A DNA stretch of 64,000 nt from Elymus sibiricus (lineage: Eukaryota; Streptophyta; Magnoliopsida; Poales; Poaceae). Both the position numbers and the translations under genes were made by a program. Every line of letters begins with the position of its first letter. Within the stretch, counting starts at the first letter, position 1. The stretch is taken from assembly GCA_039707655.1 (NCBI GenBank), contig CM077667.1, positions 547,192,222 through 547,256,221 of the forward strand, read 5' to 3'. This document shows, one piece after another, positions 40,757-54,303 of the stretch. The notes under the pieces were generated by a model, which made no database searches, had not been told where the DNA came from, and saw only the letters and a program-made list of their open reading frames with translations.

Positions 40757-41788
40757 ATGACGAGGCAACCTGCCCGGGACCAAAGGGCCCAACGCGTGAG
40801 CCGGCGAAGGCATGCGCGACGCTGCCCAGGAAACTCGGGCAGCACATACCTGCCCCGAGACAGTCCCGCCGCAAGCCAACTGGCAATGGCCGCCGGTCCC
40901 GCTCAGGAAGACGACACTAGGCGGGCCTGCCTTTCCATCACGGGCGGAAGAGTGTGCAGGGTATCATCGGCAAGGGTGGCCCCGAGGGCCCTGGGTAGTC
41001 CACCTATCATGAACCACCCAGGCGGGTCCGGTAAGACCATCGGGCTGGCGGCTTTCATCTGCGGGAGCCGGCCAATGATGGGTATAGCAGCTCTGGGACT
41101 CGATCCCATGGTGGAAGGTTTTCACCTCACCCGACTTTTTATGGACGGAGGAAGTAGTTTGAACTTGATATATGTTGATACGTTCAAGAAAATGCATATG
41201 TATCCGTTCAAGATCAAGCCCAGCAGCACTACCTTTAAAATCATAATACCGGAAATCGAAGTACAGTGCTCGGGCAGCGTAAATTTTGATGTAGTCCTCG
41301 ACACACCTGAGAACTTTCGGACCGAGGCGTTAATCTTCGACATCGTCTCTTTCCGGAGTGATTATCACACCCTCCTCGGATGTACCACATTCACGTGATT
41401 TCACGCCGTTCCACACAATGCTTATCTAAAGCTAAAGATGTCAGGTTTCAATAGCGTTATCACAGTCAATGGTAATACAAAGTACTCTCCCTAAACAGAA
41501 GAGTAGACCGCGGCCTTCACAGCCGAGGCACATGCCAGCGCATTAAAGCCCCGAGCTATGTAAAGCAGCCACGGCCATGTGAAACGGTCAAAGGGCCTGG
41601 ACACCTCCTCGGGACAAACAATTGGCGGCCCTAAATATGATCCACACGCTCCATCACCCCTGCTACATGACGAAGCCTATGTTCCTCGGGCACACAACTT
41701 CGTGTTGAAAATTCCATGGGGGCGGCGGAGCATCAAAAACACCAAGGATGACTCGTCGGCTAAACCGAGGAGTATCTTTGGAACCTAG
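40757..41788 (+). pseudogene. Gypsy retrotransposon protease-region fragment
   Basis: The frame up to 41,398 carries the retroviral-type aspartic protease signature in the variant form LFMDGGSSLNLIY (Asp codon 41,144), followed by CSGSVNFDVV and HTLLGCTTF. This order is common in grass Gypsy gag-protease regions. After a TGA at 41,396-41,398 similarity seems to continue (VPHNAYLKLKMSG, ITVNGNT) with further stops to about 41,788. Integrase and reverse transcriptase are not seen. The fragment is on the plus strand, opposite to the Gypsy LTR at 42,224. Confidence 0.7.
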
Positions 41789-42223
41789 CGTCAAGCTCGG
41801 AATTCAAAAAACATAGGACAACATGTCATGATATGGTCCTCAAAATTTACTCATACCATCAAGGCACGGGCCCAATGTACTGTCCAGAACCGATGGAGGC
41901 TTGACTGTACGGCACCTCGGCAGTCAAGCTAGACTTATTTCAAGCATAGATAGCTCGACCGGGGGCTGGCAAACAAGATTTGACAAGGGCATCCTCCACG
42001 AAATTACGCTGTAAAAGCATACAACTGCCATTAAATGCTTTAGAGCAGAAAGGGCACCAAAAAAACAAGCGCAGGTGGTAATCCTCGGATTTACCGTGCA
42101 ATCATTGGTTTGACAGTACAGAAGGAAAACATGCATCCTCTTCTTGGCAGGGGTACATGGAAGGTACGCGATGACGGTAAGACACGGAACACGAAGCTGG
42201 AGAACCAACGTTTGACGCATCCA
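41789..42223. other. Unassigned DNA left of the Gypsy LTR
   Basis: No convincing gene or repeat. It borders the presumed Gypsy LTR edge at 42,224. Confidence 0.35.
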
Positions 42224-42649
42224 TGCTACTTGTGATAGGCATTGGGATTTCCCTGAAGAGGAAGGGTGATGTAGTATAGTAGCAGATAGTATTTCCCTCA
42301 GTTAAGAACCAAGGTTTATCGAACGAATAGGAGACTCACACTAACGGAAGGTTAGCAGTACCTGCACACACACAAATAAATACTTGCACCCAGCGCGGGT
42401 AAGAGGGTTGTCAACCTCCTTATACTCGTTAATTGTAAGGGTTAATTCTGATAGTGAATGATAGATAAAGTGCAGCAAGGATATTTTTCTGGTTTTAGTA
42501 AATATATAAAGTGAATGGACTCAGGGGCTATAGCGTTCACTAGACAATCTCTCTCATGAGCATAGCAAAGGTGGGTGAAAAAGTTATTGTTGGGCAATTG
42601 ATAGAAAAGCGAATAATTATGACGATATTCATGGCATGATCAATATATA

Positions 42650-44914
42650 TGTAGGAGATATGCCCTAGAGGCAATAATAAATGTTATTGATTATCTCCCT
42701 GTTCATAATTAGGTTTATGTTCCATGCTATAACTGCTATGGTTCTCGAGTCTGCAATACCCACGAGGCTCGGATTAAGACTCATATGCACGTGTGGAATA
42801 ATAAACGGTAAAATGTATTCCTAGTCTGGCCTCTAAAACTGGCTCAAGTATTGCATGATGATCCTGTTTTCCTGATCATGGGCATGGCTATGCCGGCAAT
42901 TTTGAGGGCACAATGTTAGAAGAACATTTGTGTTGAATCGACCCGAATTGATGTTATGCTATGAGATTCATTCGTCATAAGTTAATGGTTTATAACACAG
43001 AGATGGTTAACGTTTGCATAATTCCTTAGACCATGAGAGTATCGAGTTTCTTCATGCTTGCTTCATGAACTTTGGGGTTTGTTAAACGTCATCCGTAAAT
43101 GGGTGGCTATTACGGCGGCTTACGGGTTCATGGAAAAGTATGTGAAGTAACTTGATAGCTCAAGATTGGGATTTGCTCCTCCGACGATGGAGAGATATCT
43201 CTGGGCCCTCTCGGTGTTACAGTATCCATCATCGTCTGGCCAGACACTTTGTGATTTGATAACGGGGATGCCGGAACACGGGAACGAGAAAAGAGAACAA
43301 TATCGGTAACGAGGTAACTGGCATAGTGGACAAGTTGTTGATCCACGGGGATGCCAGCATGTCTCACCTCGGGTATTTGTAACATATCGCGAAGCAACAG
43401 GAATAGCACACGGCAACTGGAGGTTCACTCGAATATTCATTCGTGTGGGTATAGGGGTCAATATGGGTGTCCACGGCTCCGATGTTGATCATTGATCGGA
43501 AGGGGTTCCGGGTCATGTCTATGCTTCACCGAACCTATAGGGTCACACGCTTAAGGGTCATCTATCTGCTGAATACTAGACAGGGAGTCTGAGAGAAAAA
43601 CACCGAAAAAGTTTCGGACACCGGAAAAGTTTCGGTCAACGGAAAAGTTCCGAAGAGAGAGGTCACCGGATGAGTTTCGGTGAAACTAAAAAGTTGTTTC
43701 AGAGGATACCATAAAGTCAAAAGTGTTTTGGCACATGCCTGATAATTCTTGGAGGGTGCCAGAATCATTCTGGAAACTTTCTGGATTTTTCCGGGATGAA
43801 AACCGGAAATGTTCCGGAGCTGCCGAAACCGCTTCAGATGCTTTTCGCAGATGAAAATCACTAAACCGGAATTGTTCCGGATCGCATTGAAAATTATTTT
43901 AGTGGGTACTGGAAATTTTCTAAGCCCACATAAATATTTTCAGTTCGACCGTACGCTGAAAAATGTCGTTGTGAATAGTGAAAGTGCTTTTTGGGATATT
44001 TTTGGAAAGTCACCTTTTGGGATATTTTCCCAAAAGGCTTCTAGAAGGGATGGATGGATGAGGACCACCTTGGGGGGGCCCCACAAGGGTTGTGGCCGGC
44101 CAAGAAGGGGGCTCCACCTTGGAGCCCCACTTGCCCACTTGCTTTCCCATTTTGCCCTTGGAAAGTGTTTCCTTCATGGGCAAGTTTTGGTATTTTGAAT
44201 ACCCATCCTACCCCTTGGCTTTCCTATAAATAGAGGTGGAGAGGGCTGCCATCTCTTCATCCTTCTCTCATACACATGCCATTTGACTTGTCTGGCTTCT
44301 CTCTGCCTCCCACCGAAATAGTTTCGTAGAGCCGAAAGGTTGTCTGGGTTCCGGCAGGAACTAGTTCTGGACGGCGAAGCCCTGCCGGATAGATGACACC
44401 GTATGTGTGCAACTCTGTAGAGAGATCGTAGTTTCGGTCTTAGTTCGAGAGTGCCTCCCGAAGGGCTGTCCGAGTGACCGTCCGAAATTCTGAGGTCCTC
44501 CCGAAGGGCTGTCCGAGGATCCGTCCGGTGGGACTATCCGAGGGACTGTTCTGAGGTCCTCCCGAAGGGCTTTCCGAGGATCCGTCCGGTGGGACTATCC
44601 GAGGGACTGTTCTGAGGTCCTCCCGAAGGGCTGTCCGAGGATCCGTCCGGTGGGACTATCCGAGGGACTGTCGTGAGGCCTCCCGAAGGGCTGCCCGAAG
44701 ATCCGTCCGGGGAGAAGGCGAGGGAGTACATCCTCGCGGTTGGGAGGTTGTAAATCCTAGCTGCGGGGATCTGCACCGCCGTTCATCATCGACTCTACTT
44801 CCGCTGCGCTACGAGTCGGTAACGAAAAGATCAAACCTTGTATGCAGTCTCCATAGTGGTCCTGGGCTGGTGCGTAGGTCGAAAAAAATTTGTTTTCTGC
44901 TGCGTTACCCTATA
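42650..44914 (+). repeat. Copia-2 5' LTR
   Basis: 2,265 bp with TATA box TATAAATA at 44,225-44,232. A 61-bp tandem repeat (GAGGTCCTCCCGAAGGGCT at 44,492, 44,553 and 44,614, variant at 44,675) lies downstream of the TATA box, so it is expected in the transcribed leader. Confidence 0.92.
44492..44735. repeat. 61-bp tandem repeat in Copia-2 5' LTR
   Basis: Four units with exact 61-bp spacing contain GGATCCGTCCGGTGGGACTA. The same four-unit array is in the 3' LTR at 52,071-52,314. Confidence 0.93.
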
Positions 44915-47900
44915 GTGGCATCAAGAGCCGTGCTATGCGTAGATGCAGGTTGCGATCTAGAATACATAGAGATGTATGGGTGTTGCACAATATAATTAGG
45001 TAGTAGATGAGATCTATTGCTGAAAATTATTTGTGCGGGTAGCAGATGAAATCTGTTACCCGATGTTCTTGTTGCTTCCCTTGAATTTGCGTAGTCCTGA
45101 TCTTGACGGCATGGTGGAATCTCACAAAGTTATGGCAATCCGCGATCCTTTCATGCTGCTCCTGAGTATGCTGATTGACAGATCAACGAAGTGCTAACAG
45201 TTCTTTGGGTTCCACCATAGTTAAAGAAAGATGGATGTTTCGCAGACGAAAGGGTAATGCAGATATGATCTGCACGGGGGTCACGCGTATGACTTAGTAT
45301 GGGGCTCGAGATTTTATTATCTCGTGTTTCATACACCCTGGAAAGTTAATCTAGCAACTTGAATTAACATACTTGATGATGGACGTTGGTAGCTTTGGTT
45401 TGTTTCGAAACCTTAGAAGCCACGTAAAACAAGTTTTTGCATGAACCGATTAGAGGCGTCTAACTTGGTTTTGCAGGATGGTTTGCATGTGCATATGATG
45501 TGGTATAGCAGTGCTCATATTAATTTGATTATGTATGAGATGACTATATGATGTAATTTGATTAACATGACCTGCGTGTCATGATTCGGCATGATGGCTG
45601 GAGCCATATTATTGCACTTTAATGACCTGCGTGTCAACCTTATGTAATGCACTTATTTTATTAGCTATTGAGATAGCAATATTATCTGGTGCATCGACAA
45701 GGTGGTGGCAATCTTCGCGAAGGTGAACACCAACGCGAATGCCGAAGACGAAGGAATGTTTGACTTCTCCGTCAGAAGGGGCTATACCATGTCAAGCTAA
45801 TTATGAATTGCCTGAGATGTTTATCCCTTATGATGCACCCTTCTTGATTGCGTGGTAGTCGCTTTTTATTAGGGTGATCTCTCACAAAAATATCAAGTAG
45901 TTAGTGTTCTCCCAAGTGTAGCACCGTCACGGCACCTTACTTTTCGGGGTACGACATGTACACATGAGTACGAACGAGTAGGGATGTGTGAGGCGGGTGA
46001 GGTCAGACCTCGCAGCGAGATCACTTGGTTGTCTTGACGTTCAGGCAGGACAGTCCTGAGCTCGGAACACACGCATCGAAAGATGAACAAGAGTCACATA
46101 GAGATGTGATTGGCAAGTTGGCCTACCGATTGAAATTCACGTCATCAGTGATGAACCCGTCAATGGCGTCGAATTGAAATGTGGATCTTGTATCACTCAC
46201 AATCAATTATGAGAGATATTGTTTTGAGTGGGAGCGCACTTTGGAATTAATTCTTTTAATTCTCAGTGCAATTAATTTTGATCACTGTCTAAGTGTGGTT
46301 TGCAAAATAGTTGTAGAATAATGGCTCGCGTTTCCACCTTCCCTATTAAAATTGAATAGCTGTTAAATATCTGGTTAAAACTTTACGGTTGGTAACGTAA
46401 TGTGAGGATTGTCCTCTAGAGTGCCGAGAAGGACTTTGTCCTATCGCATGCTTTCGGTATTCTCCCGCTAATGCTATGGATCATGTGACTCTCGTCCTTC
46501 GATCCAAAAGCTAGAATTCCTTTTCAGTCAAAGTGCAATATGTTTGCTTCCATGAGACCCGAACTTCGAAAGTTTGGATAGTTATGTGATATTCATGGAA
46601 TCTGAAAATCATTTTCAGAGACAGACAAAGGCTAAAAGATATGAGATATCCAAAGCAATGTTTGTTTGCAAACTATTAGTAAAGGTGTTTACTTTGCATT
46701 AGACTGATAAGAGGGGATCCAGAAGAACGCCTGTCATATGATGATGGTGAATAAAACGACAAATTAAAGAGAAAGGAAGTGTCTGAAGGGTGTTAGTGAA
46801 ACTTTCACGCCTAGGAAGTCCGGGGCTAACGCCACTCTTAAGTTGGGTGCTTCTTCTGAGAGTAGGAGAAATACTGAAAGTTAAACTGTTAAAAGTATAA
46901 TGGCAAAAGGAAAGAAGACTGGAATATCCAGCTCATGTATGAATGTCATACAAGTTTTTGATGTATAGAAGGCTGGTCAAAGATATAGTTCTTGGGAATT
47001 ATGGTTAAACATGTTAATCATTAATTGTTGGGTATTGTGAGTTAGTCACAAAGATACCCGCTCGATTGCATTCTGTTGCAACTCGATGTAAGAACTACTA
47101 TGGCCTGAAAGACCAGCCAGGAATGAGGCTTAGATACACGCAGGGAACATAGTAAATGTTACTATGCCTTCCATCGGTGTATTACCTATGTATTTATTTT
47201 CATAATTCATTTAGAGTTTCACACTCTAGCCCTTTGCATAAGGTATCTTGCAAGAAGGTTGTTCATAAGAGAACTTTTGATGTTCGGTGTTATGAATAAC
47301 ATAAGGGCCATACTTTCATTATGAATGAGACGTGTGTTATGAATATTGATAATAATACATTACCTCTGGGTTTACTTTCATAATTCATTTTAGAGTTTCA
47401 TACACTCTAGCCCATTGCACAATGTTTGTTGCAAAAGAGTTGTTCATAGAAACAACAATTGTTGTTCAGTATTATGAATAACATGAAGGGCCATGCTTCC
47501 ATCAAAAATGGGATGTATGTTATGAATATTGATGGAAATATGATACATCCATAACACTGACGCTAAATGTCGCAAGACTAAAAGAATACTACACAAGTGT
47601 GGCACTGCATTTGGTCACATTGGAGAAACCTGCATGGAAAATTCCATTATGATGGATTTTGAAGTCATTTGATTTTGAATCATCTGACACTTGCAACTTT
47701 CCTCTGAAAGGTGAAGTGACTGAAATACCGTTCACAGGCCATAAGGAACGAGCAAAGAACATATTGGTGATCATACATTATGATGTGTGTAGTCCAATAA
47801 ATGTTGTTGCAAGTAGTGGATTTATCTATCTTCAGAAATGACTCAAGTAGATATATGGATATTTACTTGTTAAGGCGTAAGTCTGGATCTTTTGAATTCA

Positions 47901-50245
47901 TTCATAAGGTTTTCAAAAATGAAGTAGAAGTTGTTGTAACAAGAAAATTATGTTTCTACAATTCGATTGCAGAAAGGAATATTTGAGTTACAAGTTTAGC
48001 GAATGTTTGATGAGTTGTGAAAGGGGTTTCATAACTTGCACCTCCCGGAACACCACTGCAAGTGGAAAGTCCGTGATGATGTAATTAAACCATTTATGAC
48101 ATGGTAAGATCAAAGATGACATAAATAGATTTGCCATTATCCCTTTTAAAGAGTAATGCTTTAGAGACTGCAGCTTTTACACTGAAAAGAGATCCATCAG
48201 GTCTATTGAAATGACGCCATGGTATGGTACGCCCAACCATGTTATATCTTTTCTTAACATTTGGAATATGGGGCTTGTGTAAAAGATTACAAACCTATTC
48301 CAAATCAGACAAGTGCTACTTTGTAAGGTTATCCCAAGTCATTGGGTATTCCCCCACCACTATACCGAGGCAAAGGATTTTGCCGCAAAACGGTATGCTT
48401 TTAAAGAGAATAGTTCTTACAAAAGGTGAGTGGGAGAACAGTGCAAATCGACGAGATAAACAGTATCTTCGTCATCAGATCAAAGGAAAGAGACCTTGGA
48501 AGTAATTCCGGAGTTTCCTACTGCGACTGATACGGAAGTCTCTACAATAAAATGTATGGACTTCAGTCGAACTTGCAGCTGAACCCCGTAGGCAAGGCTC
48601 GTGCAAACCTCTCAGGTGCGCAAACGAGATATTGTTGTTGGACAACAGTATACCTACGATACACAAGGAAGCGGTGATGGGCCCTGACTCCGGAATTGGC
48701 TAAATGCCAATACAATCCGAGATAGTTTCCATATAAATGTTTCAAGATTAAAATCTTGATACACCTTTCGGAAGGCTTAGAGTCTAACGAATATTTATGA
48801 AACTAAAAACTGATATGAATAAAATGTTTTATCCATAAAGCTCGACTTGTTGCAATAACAAGTTCAAGGAGTTGACTACGATGAGGTTGTTTCACCGTAG
48901 CGATGCTTAAAGTCGGTTCGGGTTGAACTAGCAATTAATACATATTTCAAATCATGATATATGAAACGTGGATGACGAAAGGATTTCCATCTGATGGAAA
49001 TGAAACCTAGGACTTGTATGTGATACAGTCCAAAGTAATTTGTCGATCTAGAGGATGCTAGTAAGTATGCAAACTTCAGAGTTCTAGCGATGGACAGAAG
49101 AGAGCAAAGTGGAGTTGGAATCTTCGTTTTTGATGGAATGGTCAAAGGAGTTTGACTTCATCAAATGGGTATCGAAGATACTTGTGATTCAAGAAAGTAA
49201 GTGGGAGCATAATAACATTTCTAAAAACCTTGTGTGCTTGACACATTGTTAAATGGAAATAAATTTCTTGACACGAATTAGGACTTCATTTGAAAATAGT
49301 TTTTCCGATGAAGTGCTTGGGCTAAATGGCCTCAATATTAGGCATGATGATCTATGGAGATAGATTTACCTAATGGGGCTAAGCAATGAATACATATTGA
49401 CAAGATGCTAAAACCTTTTAGCATTTAAAACGCCAAGGACTGATTCTTGCCGAAGTCACATGGAAAGAGTTTTTGCAAGACTCAGTGTCCCAAAACACTG
49501 ATGAGTGAAATACATGATGGAGATTCCACACACTCTTGTGTTTGGATTAATCATGTATTCCATGGTATGTAAAACAACCAGATATGTCCGATACTCCAAA
49601 GTTGTTGCGAGTACGGATACCAAAGTGATCAAAGTGCTGATCATAGGACAACAGTGAAAGATGTCATTAAAGTACTAGAGTAGTAGTGATGACATGTTTT
49701 CTCGCAAGCAGAGATTATGAAGTACTCGTTGTAAGTAATTACATCGATACAGTCTTCATCAATGCTCCATGCGATTTTCGATTTAAGTTAAGGGTTTTGT
49801 GTAATACACAATATGGTGGCACGGTAGTTGGAAATTGTTCCAAACAAGATACTGTGGCGAATTCTATAACAAAGCCTAAGTATGTTGACGCTTAAGAAGC
49901 GACAAAGAAGTTGTTGAATCATATAGTTCATTCATGAACTTAGTATGGTTCCAAGATGGCTTTGGTCTATGGGACACTATTGCAGATAGTTGCTCCATAG
50001 CTCAGTCTGAGGAATAAGGTTTCGACCAATGATTCACACATATGCAAAGCCAAGTCCACACAAAATATGAATTTTGTGAAAGCATGAAAACGCGAGGATA
50101 AGTAAAGTTACACACGGAGCTGAAGTCGTCAGATCCGTTGGACATCAGGCTATACCACATGCGAAGCATATTTTACACCAGTATGCCATAGGTGTAAAGT
50201 GCATTAGCATTGACTAGATTATTGACTCTAGTGCAAGTGGGAGTC
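44915..50245 (+). pseudogene. Copia-2 interior: relics of gag-pol
   Basis: Only short relics are readable. Around 47,610-47,970 sequence parallels Copia-3 integrase (58,730-59,070), for example a relic of GHKERAKNILVIIHYDVCSP. Around 48,840-49,400 and 49,690-50,200 weak parallels to reverse transcriptase and RNase H (60,040-60,540 and 60,990-61,420) appear in the same order. Stops and frameshifts are everywhere and large parts are missing. The last 45 bases before the 3' LTR (TAGATTATTGACTCTAGTGC) are the same as in Copia-3. Confidence 0.8.
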
Positions 50246-52493
50246 TGTAGGAGATATGCCCTAGAGGCAATAATAAATGTTATTGATTATCTCCCTGTTC
50301 ATAATTAGGTTTATGTTCCATGCTATAACTGCTATGGTTCTCGAGTCTGCAATAACCACGAGGCTCGGAGGAAGACTCATATGCACGTGTGGAATAATAA
50401 ACGGTAAAATGTATTCCCAGTCTGGCCTCTAAGACTGGCTCAAGTATTGCATGATGATCCTATTTTCCTGATCATGGGCATGGCTATGCCGGCAATTTTG
50501 AGGGCACAATGTTAGAAGAACATTTGTGTTGAATCGACCCGAATTGATGTTATGCTATGAGATTCATTCGTCATAAGTTAATGGTTTATAACACAGAGAT
50601 GGTTACCGTTTGCATAATTCCTTAGACCATGAGAGTATCGAGTTTCTTCATGCTTGCTTCATGAACTTTGGGGTTTGTTAAACGTCATCCGTAAATGGGT
50701 GGCTATTACGGCGGCTTACGGGTTCATGGAAAAGTATGTGAAGTAACTTGATAGCTCAAGATTGGGATTTGCTCCTCCGACGATGGAGAGATATCTCTGG
50801 GCCCTCTCGGTGTTACGGTATCCATCATCGTCTGGCCAGACACTTTGTGCTTTGATCACGGGGATGCCGGAACACGGGAACGAGAAAAGAGAACAATACC
50901 GGTAACGAGGTAACTGGCATAGTGGACAAGTTGTTGATCCACGGGGATGCCAACATGTCTCACCTCGGGTATTTGTAACATATCGCGAAGCAACAGGAAT
51001 AGCACACGGCAACTGGAGGTTCACTCGAATATTCATTCGTGTGGGTATAGGGGTCAATATGGGTGTCCACGGCTCCGATGTTGATCATTGATCGGAAGGG
51101 GTTCCGGGTCATGTCTATGCTTCACCGAACCTATAGGGTCACACGCTTAAGGGTCATCTATCTGCTGAATACTAGACAGGGAGTCTGAGAGAAAAACACC
51201 GAAAAAGTTTCGGACACCGGAAAAGTTTCGGTCAACGGAAAAGTTCCGAAGAGAGAGGTCACCGGATGAGTTTCGGTGAAACTGAAAAGTTATTTCCTGA
51301 TAATTTTTGGCATATGCCTGATAATTTTTGGAGGGTGCCAGAATCATTCTGGAAACTTTCTGGAATTTTCCGGGATGAAAACCGGAAATGTTCCGGAGCT
51401 GCCGAAACCGCTTCAGATGCTTTTCGCAGATGAAAATCACTAAACCGGAATTGTTCCGGATCGCATTGAAAATTATTTTAGTGGGTACTAGAAATGTTCT
51501 AAGCCCACATAAATATTTTCAGTTCGACCGGACGCTGAAAAATGTCGTCGTGAATAGTGAAAGTGCTTTTTGGGATATTTTTGGAAACTCACCTTTTGGG
51601 ATATTTTCCCAAAAGGCTTCTAGAAGGGATGGATGGATGAGGACCACCTTGGGGGGGGCCCACAAGGGATGTGGCCGGCCAAGAAGGGGGCTCCACCTTG
51701 GAGCCCCACTTGCCCACTTGCTTTCCCATTTTGCCCTTGGAAAGTGTTTCCTTCATGGGCAAGTTTTGGTATTTTGAATACCCATCCTACCCCTTGGCTT
51801 TCCTATAAATAGAGGTGGAGAGGGCTGCCATCTCTTCATCCTTCTCTCATACACATGCCATTTGACTTGTCTGGCTTCTCTCTCCCTCCCAGCGAAATAG
51901 TTTCGTAGAGCCGAAAGGCTGTCTGGGTTCCGGCAGGAACTAGTTCTGGACGGCGAAGCCCTGCCGGATAGATGACACCGTATGTGTGCAACTCTGTAGA
52001 GAGATCGTAGTTTCGGTCTTAGTTCGAGAGTGCCTCCCGAAGGGCTGTCCGAGTGACCGTCCGAAATTCTGAGGTCCTCCCGAAGGGCTGTCCGAGGATC
52101 CGTCCGGTGGGACTATCCGAGGGACTGTTCTGAGGTCCTCCCGAAGGGCTTTCCGAGGATCCGTCCGGTGGGACTATCCGAGGGACTGTTCTGAGGTCCT
52201 CCCGAAGGGCTGTCCGAGGATCCGTCCGGTGGGACTATCCGAGGGACTGTCGTGAGGCCTCCCGAAGGGCTGCCCGAAGATCCGTCCGGGGAGAAGGCGA
52301 GGGAGTACATCCTCGCGGTTGGGAGGTTGTAAATCCTAGCTGCGGGGATCTGCACCGCCGTTCATCATCGACTCTACTTCCGCTGCGCTACGAGTCGGTA
52401 ACGAAAAGATCAAACCTTGTATGCAGTCTCCATAGTGGTCCTGGGCTGGTGCGTAGGTCGAAAAAAATTTGTTTTCTGCTGCGTTACCCTACA
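50246..52493 (+). repeat. Copia-2 3' LTR
   Basis: 2,248 bp, starting TGTAGGAGATATGCCC and ending CCCTACA. TATA box at 51,804-51,811. It differs from the 5' LTR by scattered substitutions and a small indel region near 51,290-51,330. Confidence 0.93.
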
Positions 52494-52994
52494 ATATAGA
52501 CATTATGTCCGTGATAAGTAGACCGGCATCCATCTGCATCTACTACTATTACTCCATCCCTCGACCACTATCCAGCATGCATCTTAAGGTATTAAGTTCA
52601 TAACAAACAAATTAATGCTTGAAGCACGATGACATAATGTAGACAAAATAACACCAAATAATATCTTCGAACCCCATTGTTTTACCCTTAGTAGAAACAA
52701 TACTAATACGTGCCTCGCTACTCCTCCTCTGAGTGAGGACACGGAAAGATTGAATCTACTACTATGCACCATTTCCTCTGAAGATCTACTCATTAATCTT
52801 GGCCAAAGAAAAATTATAGATCGGAAATCATACATAGCTATAAAATCACACATAGATAAATCTTAGACTAGACTCAAATATTTTCAATGAATAAGTTGAT
52901 CATAAACCCACAATTCATCAGATCCCAACAAACACACCGTAAAAGTTACATCAAATAGGTGTCCGAAGAGATCACTATATTGAAGATCAAATAT

Positions 52995-53040
52995 GAGAGA
53001 GAGAGAGAGAGAGACAGAGAGATAGAGAGAGAGAGAGAGA
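52995..53040. repeat. (GA)n microsatellite in Gypsy LTR
   Basis: A 46-bp GA run with two interruptions (ACAG, ATAG) lies within the Gypsy LTR. Confidence 0.95.
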
Positions 53041-53604
53041 CCCATCTAGCTACAACTATGGAGCCTTAGGTCCTGTGGGAACTACTCACACATCAATGGG
53101 GAGGCATCAAGATTGACGAAGATAGCCTCCGTGATGGATTACCCCTCCGACAGAGTACCGGAAAATGCCTCTAGATGGGATCGTGGAAGAACAGAGGATT
53201 ACGACGACGGAACAATTGTTTCGGGTGCTCTCCTGAGGGCTTCTGAATATATGTGAATTTATAGCCGAAGAATTAGGGCAATCGGAGCGACATGGGGCCC
53301 ACAAGGAGGCAGGGCGCGCCCTGGTGCCTTGTCATCTCCTTGTGTGGCGTCTGGACTCCTCCCGAAGCTTCCAGAGTACGTTTTGGTCCCGAAAAAATTG
53401 TCGAAAAGTTTCTTCGTGTTTGGACTCCATTTGGAACAGTTATTCTGTAAAACCAAAAATAAACAGAAAACAACAACTAGCACTAGGCACCGGGTTAATG
53501 GGTTAGTACCCAAAAATAATATAAAATGGTGTACAAAGCATACAAGATTGATAATATAATAGCATGAAACAATCAAACATTATAGATGCGTTGGAGACGT
53601 ATCA

Positions 53605-54298
53605 GCATCCCCAAGTTTAGTTCATGCTCGTCCTCGAGTAGGTAAATGATAAAAACATAATTTTTGATGTTGAATGCTACCTAACTTGTGTTAATCATGT
53701 AATTCTTTTGGGTATGAATGTTGAGAAACGATGACTTAATATATATCGAAACGATAATAAAGATGAATACTAGCAAATAATCATAATTACTTTTCAAAAT
53801 AACAATGCTAAAGAACGTTATTCCGACTCATGTAATCATGTAAGCAATGGTATAACTCGGTCTTCCTTACGTAAAGTATAAATCAAGAACACCCTGGTGC
53901 CAAACCAAGCAATGGTATCATACTGTTTCTCACTTCAATACCTGAGCTTGAGCCATGGACTTAGCACTTTGGATGGCATAGAGAATGATGGTACGGGTTG
54001 ATAAGGGAAGACAAAAAATACAGAAAGTCTCGCATCAACTCGGCGGATCGTTAGGCCATGGAGACGCCTTTCAATCAATATCGATGCGAGGAGTTGAGAT
54101 TGCCATGCAATGAATGCACAACTATAAGTGTATGGGAGCTCTCTACTGATACTAAGTTGGTGTGCATCAAACATACTTGCTCATGAAGACCTCAAGCATT
54201 TGAGGAAGCCCGTCAACGGAATATGCAAGTGAAGTTCTATAATGTAAAAATTCTCACTAGTATATGAAAGTGACAAATCATGGAGACTCTCCATATGA
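53605..54298 (-). other. Gypsy internal 3' region, left piece
   Basis: Non-coding internal DNA next to the 3' LTR, starting with the polypurine tract complement GCATCCCCAAGTTTAG. It is interrupted by Copia-3. No open frame of note. Confidence 0.65.
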
Positions 54299-54303
54299 AG
54301 AAC

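Larger units (their letters stand above)
42650..52493 (+). mobile_element. Copia-2: complete-length Copia-type element with decayed interior
   Basis: It is flanked by TSD ATATA (42,645-42,649 and 52,494-52,498). The 5' LTR is 42,650-44,914, the interior 44,915-50,245 and the 3' LTR 50,246-52,493. LTRs start TGTAGGAGATATGCCC and the 3' copy ends CCCTACA (CCCTATA in the 5' copy). The LTRs are nearly identical by eye, yet the interior has no long open frame. The primer-binding-site region (TGGCATCAAGAGCC, 44,916) and the stretch before the 3' LTR (GTGCAAGTGGGAG) resemble those of Copia-3. Confidence 0.93.
42224..53604 (-). repeat. Gypsy 3' LTR (minus strand), interrupted by Copia-2
   Basis: On the minus strand the LTR begins TGATACGTCTCCAACGCATC (53,604 downwards) and ends at TGCTAC on the plus strand (42,224). 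Removing Copia-2 and one TSD leaves about 1.5 kb. A TATA-like CTATAAAT (minus strand, about 53,258-53,265) fits an LTR promoter. A purine tract read on the minus strand (AAACTTGGGGATGC, 53,605-53,618) abuts it, which marks this as the 3' LTR. I recognise the TGATACGTCTCCAACG start as a common Triticeae Gypsy LTR but do not assign the family. The left edge is less certain than the right. Confidence 0.75.

Noticed and set aside
44534..44776. Minus-strand Ser/Pro-rich frame in both Copia-2 LTRs
   Set aside because: It is produced by the 61-bp tandem repeat and lies antisense in a non-coding LTR.
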